Shown: positions 26,601-35,857 of the stretch, piece after piece
Layout of the letters: every line of letters starts with the position of its first letter
Position numbering within the stretch: position 1 is the first letter of the stretch
NCBI RefSeq assembly: GCF_937425535.1
Contig: NZ_OW485604.1
Location: 103,270 to 167,269, forward strand
Length of the DNA: 64,000 nucleotides
Direction: 5' to 3'
Source: Rhodovastum atsumiense
Lineage (GTDB): Bacteria > Pseudomonadota > Alphaproteobacteria > Acetobacterales > Acetobacteraceae
Position numbers and translations under genes: made by a program
Notes under the pieces: model-generated
Seen by the model: the letters and a program-made list of their open reading frames with translations, nothing else
Databases searched by the model: none
Told to the model about the DNA's origin: nothing

Positions 26601-27776
26601 ATACCAGCCGCCTTAAATTTTGACCGATGCCCAGGCACGGTGAGTGATGGACCTGATGGTGTGTGGGGTAGCCATCAGAAAGTTCCAGGCATCCAGGCAC
26701 GCGGCCAGGATGGCATTGTAGCTGTTCCATACGCGCAGACTGAGCTTGTTGGCCCGCAGATATTCCCAGACGTTTTCCATCGGGTTCAATTCCGGCGCGT
26801 AGGCTGGCAGGCGCAGCAGGCTGATGTTGTCGGGAACGGGCAGACGCTGGCTGGGCTGGTGCCACCCGGCCCCATCGCAGACCAACACAGCGTGCGCGCC
26901 GGGTGCCACCTGACGGCTGATCTCGATCAGATGCTCGGCCATGGCTTCGCTGTTGACCGCCGGCATGATGATCGCGGCGCCAACAGCTCGTTCGGGGCAG
27001 ATGGCACCGAAGAGGTAGGCCGAGTCATGACGATTATCGCGTACCGCCACCGGACGCGAACCACGCGGCGCCCAAACGTAGGTCAGCGTACCTTGCTGTC
27101 CGACCCTGGCTTCATCCTGAAACCAGATCTCGATCCGCTTGTCGGCGGCACCCGATGGCAGCGCTGCGGTTACCAGGTCGGCGAAGTTTTTTTGAAAGCC
27201 TCCTGGGCATCAGCATCTTTCTTGGGATGGCAAGGCCGCGGCTTCAGGGGCACCAGATCCAGCCGATGCAGCAGCTTGCCAACCGTACGCTCATGGATGT
27301 CCACCTCGTAGCGGGCGGCGATCTGCTCGCGGAGGTCAATGCAGCGCCAGCGAACTACACCGTCGCGTTCCGGTTCCGGACCAGCCACCACCAGCGCTTT
27401 CAGCTCCTGCATCTGTTCCGCTGTCAGCACAGGTGGCCGGCCTTCGCGCGGTTGGTCTGCCAGTCCGGCAATCCCCTCCGCATTATAGCGGTGCACCCAA
27501 TCCCGCAGCGTCTGCCGGTCCATCCCGCCGGCCGCCGCCGCCTCGGCCCGTGAAGCGCCTTCCAGGACCATCGCCAGTGCCAGCAAGCGACACGACACAC
27601 GCCCATCCCGCGTGCGCGACGCCTCGCGCCGCAGGTCAGCCGCATCGAACTCCCGTCGCGTGATCGTCACCGCCCGGCCCATGCCCCCTCCCGTCGTTTG
27701 ACCCGACGACCAGAGTGAACCAAACCAACGCCAATTCGAAAACTCACATAAGAGTCAACACTTTGGGCGGCTGGTA
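26601..27776 (-). mobile_element. IS630-family element, intact copy (1.18 kb)
   Basis: Terminal inverted repeats read ATACCAGCCGCC at the left end and GGGCGGCTGGTAT at the right end. TA dinucleotides flank both ends, as expected for this family. The element contains one transposase gene in two frames. A second copy of the same type, split by other elements, lies at 38448-45205 and a right-end remnant at about 54893-54915. Confidence 0.88.
26613..27682 (-). CDS. IS630 transposase, expressed by -1 frameshift
   Basis: The first frame starts at ATG 27682 and encodes the HTH part (DRQTLRDWVHRYNAEGIAGL; DIHERTVGKLLHRLDLVPLKPRP). It ends after a run of seven A residues (- strand, at 27187-27193). 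A -1 shift there joins it to the second frame, which encodes the DDE catalytic part: IEIWFQDEARVGQQGTLTYVWAP (first Asp), AVLVCDGAGWH (second Asp) and LPAYAPELNPMENVW (Glu). The other copy in this window has a similar slippery A run at the same place, which supports programmed frameshifting rather than mutation. The Asp and Glu residues all look intact. Confidence 0.85.
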
Positions 27777-27779
27777 TGA

Positions 27780-28688
27780 CACTGTCCCGGTTCACTGGAG
27801 CTGTTCCCCTTGGAGTGGGTGAGGACAACGGATGAGGGCAAGCCTCCCTTGCTTACGTCCGGTTGCCCGCCAAGCCATATTGCGCGACATTTGAATCCAG
27901 TACGGCAACGACTGGACGTGAAATGGTGGCCGCAAGCCGAGGTTCAGCATCCGGAACGCTTTCGTTCCGCCCGAAGAGTCGCCGCGTGTGAACACGGAAG
28001 CCGATACCTGCCGCCTGTTCGTGGTGCCCCGCCTGCAGGCGCCGGAGCCAGAACACGATCGTTCGGCCGGTTGAGCGACTGGCTGGACGCAGGAGGGTGG
28101 CAATCATTCGCCCTTCGCCGTCGAACACCACGATGAGCTGGAAGCCGTATTCCTCGTGATGGACGTTGAACAGGCGAAGCTGCTGGCCGCCATGCACGGC
28201 ATCGAAGGTTGTCGTCCATGTCGAGCACAATGCGTGCGCGGCACCTGGCGGAAGCTCTGGCAATAGTGGTCGACCATGGCGCGGCCCATGCGCAGCAGGG
28301 CATGGCGGTCGGGCAGGTTCTCGGTGCGTGAGACGGTCGATTGCGAGCACAGGTCGCCATGTTCAGGCAGCCGGTCCATCGCCAACTTGAACAGCGGGTC
28401 GGCGCGCAGGCTGTCGGCGTCGTTGCCGCCCTCGTAGCCCGCCGCGATCATCAGCATGCGGAAGCGGAGGATCTCGTCGAGGCCATGCACGATGCGCCCC
28501 GGCGTGCGCGGGTCATGGATGCAGGCGGCGAGGCGCTGGGCGATCCCCAGGCGCTGCTCGACTTCCCGCAGTACCAGCAGGCCGCCATCGGAGGACATCA
28601 GCGCGGCGTCGAACCGCGCCTCAATCGGTCGCCCGCAGATCGGTGACAGGCCGGGTAGGATGGGGGTAGGCTCGGTGATGGCGGGCAT
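27780..28688 (-). pseudogene. IS1380-family transposase remnant
   Basis: The reading frame from ATG 28688 encodes a typical IS1380 N-terminal half (RFDAALMSSDGGLLVLREVEQRLGIAQRLA; GYEGGNDADSLRADPLFKLAM; CSQSTVSRTENLP). At about 28220 the frame breaks: the continuation DTFDAVHGGQQLRLFNVHHEEYGFQLIVVFDGEGRMIATLLRPA is in another frame. After this the similarity fades, so the 3' half of the gene is missing or strongly changed. It is a dead, truncated element squeezed between an IS630 and an IS701. Confidence 0.75.
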
Positions 28689-28792
28689 GGTGCGTCCGGG
28701 ATCGGATGGGAGTTGGCGTCGACACCCGATTCCTACATCAAATCAGCGGCTTGTCCCCGTGCCCGCCAACTCTCATGAATTTTCCCGGCTAG

Positions 28793-30208
28793 CATTACAG
28801 TTGCTTTTTTCTGTTCCCTCTCCATGTGTGATGCGCTGGTGGGAGGAACGGATGAGCAGTGCAGGCATGGAGACGACGCTCGAACTCTGGGCGTCGTCGC
28901 TGCGGGATGTGAAAGCCCGCATGCGTTCTCTGTTCACGCAGGACCGGGTGGCGGCCTCTGCGGGGCAGTTCCTGGATGGGTTGCTCGGGCCTGAGCGGCG
29001 CAAGACCGGTTGGATGCGTGCCGAGGCGGCAGGCGATTCGGGCCCCTGGCGGCAACAGGCCATTCTCGGTCGTGGTCGCTGGGACGCCGACGCCTTGCGC
29101 GACATTGTACGCGACTATGCGCTGGAGACGCTGGCCGACCCGGAAGCGGTGCTGGTGATCGACGAGACCGGCTTCCTCAAGCAGGGTAAGTCGTCTTGCG
29201 GGGTGGCGCGGCAATACACCGGCTCGGCGGGCAAGATCACGAACTGCCAGATCGGGGTGTTCGCCGCCTACGTGTCGCGCCATGGCCACGCCTTCATCGA
29301 CCGTGCCCTCTACCTGCCGAAAGCCTGGACCGACTCCCCGGCGCGCCTTACGGCCGCGCATGTGCCGCCCGGGGTGAGCTTTGCCACCAAACCGCGGTTG
29401 GCGATGGAGATGATCAGGCGAGCCATTACCGCAGGCGTACCGTTTGCCTGGGTGGCGGCGGATACGGTCTACGGCGTGGGCGAGATCGAGATGGCGCTGC
29501 GCAAGGCGGGCAAGGGTTACGTGCTCGGCGTCAAATCGAACCAGACCTTCCAGTCCTGGATCGGCAAGCCGGAGATATCGGGCACCGCCGAAGACATTGC
29601 GAAGGATCTTGCCCCCTCCGCCTGGAAGCGCCTCTCGGCGGGCGCGGGCACCAAGGGAGCGCGGCTCTATGACTGGGCCTACTTTGAACTGGCCGACCTC
29701 AAGGCGGCCGAATACGACGATAGCCAGAGTGGGCTCTGGACCCGCGGTCTGCTGATCCGGCGCAACATCACCGACGGCGAATATGCCTACTTCACCACCT
29801 GGTGCCCGGCCGGAACCGGCATCGAGAGGTTGGTGACCGTCGAAGGCCAGCGCTGGACGATCGAGGACAGCTTCGAAACCACGAAGAACGAGCTCGGTCT
29901 CGACCACAACGAAACCAGGTCCTGGCACGGTTGGCACCGCCACGTCTCCCTGGTGATGCTTGCCTTCGCCATGCTGGCGACCATCCGCCACCATGCCAAC
30001 TGCCTGCCACCCCCAAAAACAATCCTGCGGACAGCAACAAACCTGCCGAGCTCATCCGCTGGTCCATGCAGGAAATCCGACGCGTCGCCACACGTCTTGC
30101 GCAACGACGCATCCAGCCCGCACACGTTATCGCCTGGTCGCTCTGGCGACGCGCCCACCAAGCCGCTGCACAACGCTCGCATCTGAAACGAAAAATGCAA
30201 CTGTAATG
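28793..30208 (+). mobile_element. IS701-family element with CTAG target duplication
   Basis: The ends are CATTACAGTTGC (left) and GCAACTGTAATG (right), an inverted repeat extending to about 19 bases with one mismatch. CTAG stands directly outside both ends (28789-28792 and 30209-30212). A four-base YTAR target is the rule in IS701 elements. The right end lies 48 bases before the first dynamin-like GTPase gene. Confidence 0.9.
28852..30206 (+). pseudogene. IS701 transposase, frame broken near the C-terminus
   Basis: ATG 28852 has GGGAGG upstream. The frame encodes the DDE_5-type transposase: VLVIDETGFLKQGKSSCGVARQYTG with the first Asp, PFAWVAADTVYGVG with the second, and TVEGQRWTIEDSFETTKNELGLDHNETRSW with the Glu. 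At about 30010, inside a C5A5 run, the expected C-terminus (SMQEIRRVATRLAQRRIQPA ... RKMQL, ending at 30206) continues in another frame. In the original frame the protein ends at 30186 with an unrelated Ser/Pro tail. The catalytic residues precede the break, so activity may remain. Confidence 0.8.
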
Positions 30209-30223
30209 CTAGGGTCGCAACGC

Positions 30224-30251
30224 TTGCGGCTTATCGGCACGTCGATATTAT
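30224..30251 (+). promoter_or_regulatory. Candidate promoter of the GTPase operon, possibly leaderless
   Basis: TTGCGG (30224-30229) and TATTAT (30246-30251) are spaced by 16 bases. Transcription would start within a few bases of the ATG at 30261, and no ribosome-binding site is visible. It lies between the IS701 end and the gene. Confidence 0.35.
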
Positions 30252-30260
30252 GCCGGCGTA

Positions 30261-32525
30261 ATGGAGACGGCTCTCATACAGGAATCGCTTGCAGCGGCGG
30301 CACAGGCCGCGGTCGACGCGCTGGACAGAACGGTTCCAGACCGCGATACGGTTCTCGAGGCGCTCAACGCGCTCGCCCGAAGGCTCGCCCGCGGACAGGT
30401 CATAGCGGTCCCTGACAACAACGAGCAGGCCCAGCAGCTGACGTCGGCGCTCATGTCGCATCGGGAGGCAGCGAGCCGGAGCCTTGAGGATCTCATCGCC
30501 ACCACTGCGGACAGGCTCGGGAGGTCGTTCTCGTACCTCAGGGACGACGCCCGATACGTCACGGTTCTGCTGTTCGGTCGCACGAGGGTCGGCAAGAGCA
30601 CGCTCATGGAGGCGCTCGTGCACGGCGACGGCCGGGCGATCGGCAAGGGCCGCCAGCACACAACCACCGAGGTTACCTCCTATTACTTTCCCGCTGGGAA
30701 CGGAGATGGCCCACCCGCTGTCCCGACCCTGAGGGTCATCGATACTCCTGGGATCGAAGGCTATGAGGGCGACGCGCTCGCCGCCATGGCGGAAGCCCAC
30801 GTGGAGAGAGCTGACCATATCTTCTTCGTGCTGACCGATGACAAAGCGACCGCGGATGAGCTGTCCCGGTTCGGGCTCATCCGGACACAGGGCAAGGGGA
30901 TCACAGTCATCCTCAACGTAAAGACTAACGACGAGGATCTCGACCTTCTCGAACAGTCTCCGGCATCGGTTTTCCGCAGCCAGGAGATTGACGGGCACAG
31001 CCGGCGCATTGCCGGATACTTGCAACGCCATTTCTCGATGCCCCCGCCGAGGATTCTTCCCGTGCACGCGCGTGCCGGATGGATGGGGCGCTGCGCCGCC
31101 GGCCCTGAGGGGGACCCGGAGCGCCGCCTGCGGCTGGAGCGTGGCAGCCGCCTTAGGGAAGTGGAGGGAAGGCTTGCGTCGTTCATCGCGGGGGAAGCGC
31201 TGCCAGCTCGCCTGCGTGCTCCGCGGGACCTTCTGCTCAGCCATGTCTGGACGCTGCGCGAGGAGCTCTTGCCGTTCGCGACCGCCTTCCAGCAATTGGC
31301 CGACCAGTGCAGGGATCTGGAAGCGGCCATCAGGGCCGGCGCGCGCCGGGCCGAGGCCAAGGCCAAGCGCCGCTTCCCGGCGCTCCGCGGCAGATTCCAG
31401 GCGGCGAGCGACGGGATCCCCGGCGTTGTCGACGAGGTGATCTCGACGGCGGGACGCGGCACCGACCTGCAGAGACGGTGGCAGCGCCTCCTCGAAGAGA
31501 ACGAGGTGACAAACGCAGGCAGCTGGTTCCTGTCGGAGGCAGCCAAAGACTTCTCCAGCGAGCTTGCGGAGGACATGCGCGCGGCTGCCTTCGAGCACTC
31601 GGCGGCTGGAGCGGAGGATCTCGGTGGGCTTCTGGACGCGTACCACGACGCGACGGCAGCGTCGCAGCGGAACAAGTATGTCCGCGCGGGGGCGCGGGCC
31701 GTAGCAGGCAGCGGCGCCGGAGCCTTGGCCATATGGGGTATCGCGAATTTCTGGAACCCCACAGGCTGGGTGGCCTTGGCCGCGGCGGCGGTCGCTACCG
31801 CCACTGTGGCGACCGCCGCCGAGGAGATCACGCGGAAGGGAACCGACGTGTGGGAGAGTTCCACAAAGCGGGGCCTCTTCGAAAAGAAGAGCGAGATCGT
31901 CGCCCAGCTCCGGCAACGCGTGTGGCGCGACCACCAGGCCGTCGAGAAGGAATGCGAGAGGTGGCTCGCCGGCACTCGTTCAGGCTGCGAGCAAATGACG
32001 ATTTCCGCGACGACGCCGGTGCGCCGGTCAGCCGCCGCGCTGGCCGAGGCCGTCCTGAATTGCCTGTCCGAGCTGGACGCGGCCACCGACCGCACGACTT
32101 CCAGCGTCGCCGAGGATGTTTTCCGGACGTGCGTGCCGGCCTGTGCGGACGGCAGAGTGCGTGTTCTCCGCGCAGTCCTCTCGCCCGGCTACAGGGCGAA
32201 GGTGCTGCTGGAGCGGCAGTGCGAGGACGAGGCGGACGCGCTCGAGCTTTGCTTTGGCCCGGGCGGCACGCCCGCCGCCGTGATCGCGGGAGCGCTCGGA
32301 GTTGTCGCGGTGGACGCCGTTGACGTCGAGGGCACCACAAAGGACCGGATCCAGAGTGCGCTGGGAGTTCCAGGCTGCAGGGCACAGCTGCGGCGCGACG
32401 GCGGCGTGTCCGCCACGCCGCCCCAAGGAATGGACGTCGCGGCCCTCGCGGGCCCGGACGGGCGCAACCTGCAGCTCGCCGAGCGCCTGCTGGACATGCG
32501 CATCATGTTGGAGGAAGTGGCATGA
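30261..32525 (+). CDS. Dynamin-like GTPase, large partner (LeoBC-like)
   Basis: 754 residues. After a helical leader (1-95) comes a GTPase domain: G1 GRTRVGKST at 106-114, a Thr-rich switch (HTTTEVTS, 133-140), G3 DTPG at 161-164 and a non-standard G4 region ILNVKTND at 217-224. The remainder is a long helical stalk. Near residues 476-523 two hydrophobic stretches occur (AGSGAGALAIWGIANF and WVALAAAAVATATVATAA), suitable for a membrane-inserting paddle. The stop overlaps the start of the second GTPase gene (ATGA). Paired dynamin-like proteins of these sizes occur in bacterial membrane-remodelling and phage-defence operons such as Eleos. The assignment to that system is inferred from architecture and context. 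Confidence 0.75.
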   Translation: METALIQESLAAAAQAAVDALDRTVPDRDTVLEALNALARRLARGQVIAVPDNNEQAQQLTSALMSHREAASRSLEDLIATTADRLGRSFSYLRDDARYVTVLLFGRTRVGKSTLMEALVHGDGRAIGKGRQHTTTEVTSYYFPAGNGDGPPAVPTLRVIDTPGIEGYEGDALAAMAEAHVERADHIFFVLTDDKATADELSRFGLIRTQGKGITVILNVKTNDEDLDLLEQSPASVFRSQEIDGHSRRIAGYLQRHFSMPPPRILPVHARAGWMGRCAAGPEGDPERRLRLERGSRLREVEGRLASFIAGEALPARLRAPRDLLLSHVWTLREELLPFATAFQQLADQCRDLEAAIRAGARRAEAKAKRRFPALRGRFQAASDGIPGVVDEVISTAGRGTDLQRRWQRLLEENEVTNAGSWFLSEAAKDFSSELAEDMRAAAFEHSAAGAEDLGGLLDAYHDATAASQRNKYVRAGARAVAGSGAGALAIWGIANFWNPTGWVALAAAAVATATVATAAEEITRKGTDVWESSTKRGLFEKKSEIVAQLRQRVWRDHQAVEKECERWLAGTRSGCEQMTISATTPVRRSAAALAEAVLNCLSELDAATDRTTSSVAEDVFRTCVPACADGRVRVLRAVLSPGYRAKVLLERQCEDEADALELCFGPGGTPAAVIAGALGVVAVDAVDVEGTTKDRIQSALGVPGCRAQLRRDGGVSATPPQGMDVAALAGPDGRNLQLAERLLDMRIMLEEVA

Positions 32526-34225
32526 CGCTCCTGTATTCGGCCTATTTCCGGGAAGCCGAGGGGATCCTGGCGGACACCGCGGGGCTGATCACGCTTGCGG
32601 CCCCGCCCGGGAAGGAAGCCACAGACGCCCGCCTGTCCGACGCCTTGCGCAGGCTGCGCTTCGAGGCTCCACTGCGCATCGCCCTGATCGGCGAGTTCAG
32701 CGCCGGAAAGTCGTCCATCATCAAGGCGCTCACCGGTGCCGATGTCCTCATCGACGCGGACGTGGCGACCACGGAGGAGCAATCCGTGGAGTGGCGGGGA
32801 CTTCACCTCACCGACACGCCGGGAATCCAGGCGGATGGCGGTCCCAACGCGCATGACGGCATCTCGCGCCGCGCGACTGTGTGCGCGGACCTGGTCCTCT
32901 TCGTCGTAACCAACGAGCTGTTCAACCCGCGGCTGGCGACCCACCTCCGCTTCGTCCTCGACCCGGAAGGCATGGGACTTGTCGGCAAGACTGCGATCGT
33001 CATCAACAAGATGGACCGAGAGACGAACCCGCAGGAGACGCTGCTGGCGGAGGTCCAGAAGGTCCTCGGCCCTCATCAGGACGTGCCGATCTTCCTCTGC
33101 GCCGCAGCGAAGTTCCTGCAGGCGGCGGAGCAGCCCACAGAGCAGCTGCAGGCGCGATTCTTGCGGCAGAGCCGAATCGACGAGCTCGTGACCGGCATCA
33201 ACGCCTTCGTCGAGCAGTCCGGCGCGATGGGGCGGCTGCGCACGCCGCTGCAGATCGCTGACGAGGCGCTTGATGCTGTCGTCGGGGCGGAGACGCAGAC
33301 CGAGGATGACCGCGTCGGCGTGGAGATGGTGCGGCGTCAGCGCCGCGTGCTGGCCGAACTCCATGCGCGGCTGGCCGAGATCCGCGGGACCTGCGCGAAG
33401 CGGGCCCACTCAGCGGTGATGTCACAGACAGAGCACGCCCTCGCGCAGGTGACGGACGTGCTAACCGAAGACGACATCGGAAAGATCTACGACGCGGCGC
33501 TGGGCCAGGCCGAGGCAGAGATGGAGTCCATCTGGTCTGCAGCGGAATCCGACGTGCAGGAAGCGATGGCCGCCGCTGACCGGCGTAGCGCGGAGGTGAC
33601 CTCCGGGCTGAGCAGGTCCGGCGAGAACCAGGCTGCGCGGGCCTCTGTGGAGATCACGGCCCGCAGGCCCGGGGAGTGGACGCTCACTCTCAAGCTGCTG
33701 AAAGGCGCGGTGTCGCCAGTCAAGGAAGGGCTCGAGACGGCGGCAAAAAGCCCTGACGCTGTCAAGGAAGTCGTCCTTCAGGTTGCCAAATTCATCGGCC
33801 ACAAATTCAAGCCGTGGGGAGCGACGAAGACGGCGGGCAAATTAGCCAGGTTTGCGGGAAACGCGGCCAAGTGGATGCCAGTCGCAGCGTTCCTAATCGA
33901 TCTCGGCCTTCAGGCACGCGAGGAGAGCAAGAAGGCTGAACGGGAGCGCCTGCTTTCGCAAATGCGGATCACGCTTCGAAACGCCTTCGTCGGCGCGGCC
34001 AAAGACCAAGCTGCGGCCCTCGACAGAGCCATCGTGGAGTTCACCCGCGTGCCGATCGCCGAAGCCACTGCGGATCTCGACAGGCGCGAGGCCGAGATTG
34101 TGGGCGCCGCCGCGATGCGGGCAGAGGTCGCCGATGGCGTCCGCGTGCTTCGCGAGCGATGCAGCCTTCTCCGGCAGCGGCTCCTTGCCGGGGAAGACGA
34201 GCCGGCGGCCACATTGCGCGCTTAG
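32522..34225 (+). CDS. Dynamin-like GTPase, small partner (LeoA-like)
   Basis: 567 residues, close to the length of LeoA. All GTP-binding motifs are classical: G1 GEFSAGKSS at 57-65, switch Thr at about 83-84, G3 DTPG at 98-101 and G4 NKMD at 162-165. A helical stalk follows (coiled segments at about 250-375) and then a weakly hydrophobic segment (KWMPVAAFLIDLGL, about 453-466) that could touch the membrane. A final helical return arm ends the protein. Translational coupling by ATGA with the larger GTPase implies a hetero-oligomer. The nearest neighbours are IS elements, a MITE and a CRISPR array, a typical defence-island setting. Confidence 0.75.
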   Translation: MTLLYSAYFREAEGILADTAGLITLAAPPGKEATDARLSDALRRLRFEAPLRIALIGEFSAGKSSIIKALTGADVLIDADVATTEEQSVEWRGLHLTDTPGIQADGGPNAHDGISRRATVCADLVLFVVTNELFNPRLATHLRFVLDPEGMGLVGKTAIVINKMDRETNPQETLLAEVQKVLGPHQDVPIFLCAAAKFLQAAEQPTEQLQARFLRQSRIDELVTGINAFVEQSGAMGRLRTPLQIADEALDAVVGAETQTEDDRVGVEMVRRQRRVLAELHARLAEIRGTCAKRAHSAVMSQTEHALAQVTDVLTEDDIGKIYDAALGQAEAEMESIWSAAESDVQEAMAAADRRSAEVTSGLSRSGENQAARASVEITARRPGEWTLTLKLLKGAVSPVKEGLETAAKSPDAVKEVVLQVAKFIGHKFKPWGATKTAGKLARFAGNAAKWMPVAAFLIDLGLQAREESKKAERERLLSQMRITLRNAFVGAAKDQAAALDRAIVEFTRVPIAEATADLDRREAEIVGAAAMRAEVADGVRVLRERCSLLRQRLLAGEDEPAATLRA

Positions 34226-34237
34226 AGCATTTTGGAC

Positions 34238-34596
34238 GATGGCAAGGATTCCGTCCACGAGTTCACACAGGCACGGCTATGATCGGCGGCTTGCTGTAGC
34301 TGGGCGATCGGCGCGCCCGGCCTGCTTCATGGACGCCTCTGCGTGCACCAATCGTTCCACAAACGAGCGTTTCCGGCACGGTTGCGCACCGTGGCGAGGA
34401 GGCCCGTTTTCTGGGCTTATAATCGTGCCGCAACCCTGTGGCGCAATCAGCGTGCCGCCGCCGTCATCGCGCATGGCTTCCGGCACCAAATATTGGTCGC
34501 CCCCGCTGCTGCCATTAGTGCCGCCCCGCCTGTAACCGTCACGTCAGAGCGCGGCAGCGGTCCCTGTGTGAACTCGTGGAAGGAATCCTTGCCATC
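34238..34596. mobile_element. MITE-like element with 34-bp terminal inverted repeats
   Basis: The 34 bases at 34238-34271 (GATGGCAAGGATTCC...) are the reverse complement of 34563-34596 with one mismatch, and weaker pairing extends inwards. The 359-bp interior has no transposase-like frame. No target duplication is visible. It starts 12 bases after the small GTPase gene and ends where the DUF927 fragment begins. Confidence 0.8.
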
Positions 34597-35472
34597 ACCC
34601 TGTTAGGTCTGTTCCTCGCGGCAGCGTTCGCCGGCCCGTTGCTGGATGTGTTGGGCGAGTCATCCGGCGGGCTGCACCTAGTCGGTGCCTCGCGCACTGG
34701 CAAGAGCACGGCGGCTGTGGTGGCAGCGAGCGTCTGGGGCAAGCCGACCGCCGACGCACAGTTGCATCCGTGGCGTGGCACGGCGAACGGCCTGGAGGGC
34801 ATCGCGGCGGAGACCACCGACACCTTGCTGATTCTGGACGAGATGGGACAGGCTGACGGGCGCGAGGTCGGGGATGTGGTTTACATGCTGGCCAACGAGG
34901 CCGGGAAGCAACGTGCTTCCCGCAACGGTGCCGCACGGCCGCGCCAGTCGTGGCGGGCCCTGTTCCTGAGTACCGGCGAAATCACGCTGGCGCAGAAGAT
35001 GGGTGAGGCTGGAAAGCGCGTGATGGCCGGGCTCGAGGTGCGGCTGGTGAACCTGCCGGCTGACGCGGGCGCGGACATGGGGGTGTTCCAGGACCTCCAC
35101 GGCAAACCGGATCCGGTATCGTTTGCCGATTACCTGCAGGCGGCCGCGCGGGCAAATCATGGCATCGCAGCCCGGGCATTCCTCGGCCGCCTGGCACAGG
35201 ACCGGGCAGCCAATGCGGCTGGGTTGCGCACCGAGTTGGAAGTGCTGCGGGACAAGTTCCTAGCGGAGCATGTACAGCACGGAGCAAACCGGCTGTGGAT
35301 CACGCTCGAAACCGGCACCTCACCACGCTGGAAAGCGGCGGTGGATCACGCAGGAAACCGGCACCCCCTGGGGCCGTGTCCCAGACCGTGGTGTAGCAGC
35401 CGAGGGCCCCCCAAGGGGGGGGAGCCATCGTCGATCTCCGGTTATGCTTCGAGGTGCGAGCTGGAACCTTGA
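34576..35472 (+). pseudogene. DUF927 (primase-helicase-like) gene fragment
   Basis: From about residue 10 the frame reads as the ATPase core of a DUF927 protein. It has Walker A GASRTGKST at about 37-45, GTANGLEGIAAETTDTLLILDEM with Walker B Asp-Glu at about 88-89, and LANEAGKQRASRNG ... RALFLSTGEITLAQKM. The large N-terminal part of the family is missing. The apparent start lies inside the right arm of the MITE-like element. After about 35280 the sequence loses family character and runs into an unrelated Pro/Ser-rich tail. DUF927 proteins occur in plasmid and phage replication modules. This is a remnant cut at both ends. Confidence 0.75.
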
Positions 35473-35535
35473 ACACGGACCCGACAAATCCTTTGTCGCC
35501 TGCGCGCTCGGCAACCAGGCGGCGCGCGGCGGCGT
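35281..35535. other. Junction DNA between DUF927 fragment and IS3 remnant
   Basis: No gene. A GC-rich hairpin (GGCCCCCC-AA-GGGGGGG, about 35403-35421) stands in the middle, in a context without T-run. It marks a recombination junction of unknown kind. Confidence 0.4.
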
Positions 35536-35656
35536 GTCGGCGCTAGCGGCGGCCATCATTTGCGCATTCGTGTTGCGCATAACCACGAGACATTCTCCTG
35601 CTCCCTCAAGGGTAAACCCCCGGGGGGCGTTTGTCTCATCGTCATTGGCACAGAGG
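35536..35656 (-). mobile_element. IS3-family remnant, orfA start and terminal repeat
   Basis: This stretch is nearly the same as 42052-42172: GCGCATTCGTGTTG.GCATAACC, then the purine/pyrimidine-rich leader, the GGGGGGCGTTTGTCTCAT segment and the end TTGGCACAGAGG. It is the right end of the IS3 element that is complete at 38905-42172. Directly after it, 29 bases of partial spacer precede the first CRISPR repeat, so this IS3 end truncated the array. Confidence 0.8.
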
Positions 35657-35685
35657 GCCTGCAGGAAGCGCTGGAGCTGTTGCAG

Positions 35686-35848
35686 GTTTCGGTCCACGCC
35701 CTCGCACGGAGGGCGACGCATTCAGCGCCATCCGGTAAGCGACGCGCTCGGGTTTTGATCCACGCCCTCGCACGGAGGGCGACACGCTCCAATCCTTCGT
35801 TCGTGGTCAACTGGAGGTTTCGATCCACGCCCTCGCACGGAGGGCGAC
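35686..35848 (-). CRISPR. CRISPR array block 1 (3 repeats, trailer end)
   Basis: Repeats of 32 bases start at 35686, 35752 and 35817. The first two are variant (GTTTCGGTCC and GTTTTGATCC instead of GTTTCGATCC), which marks the old, leader-distal end of the array. A 29-base partial spacer precedes the first repeat. The spacer after the third repeat is split by an IS630 insertion and continues at 36977. Confidence 0.95.
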
Positions 35849-35857
35849 GCGGAACCC

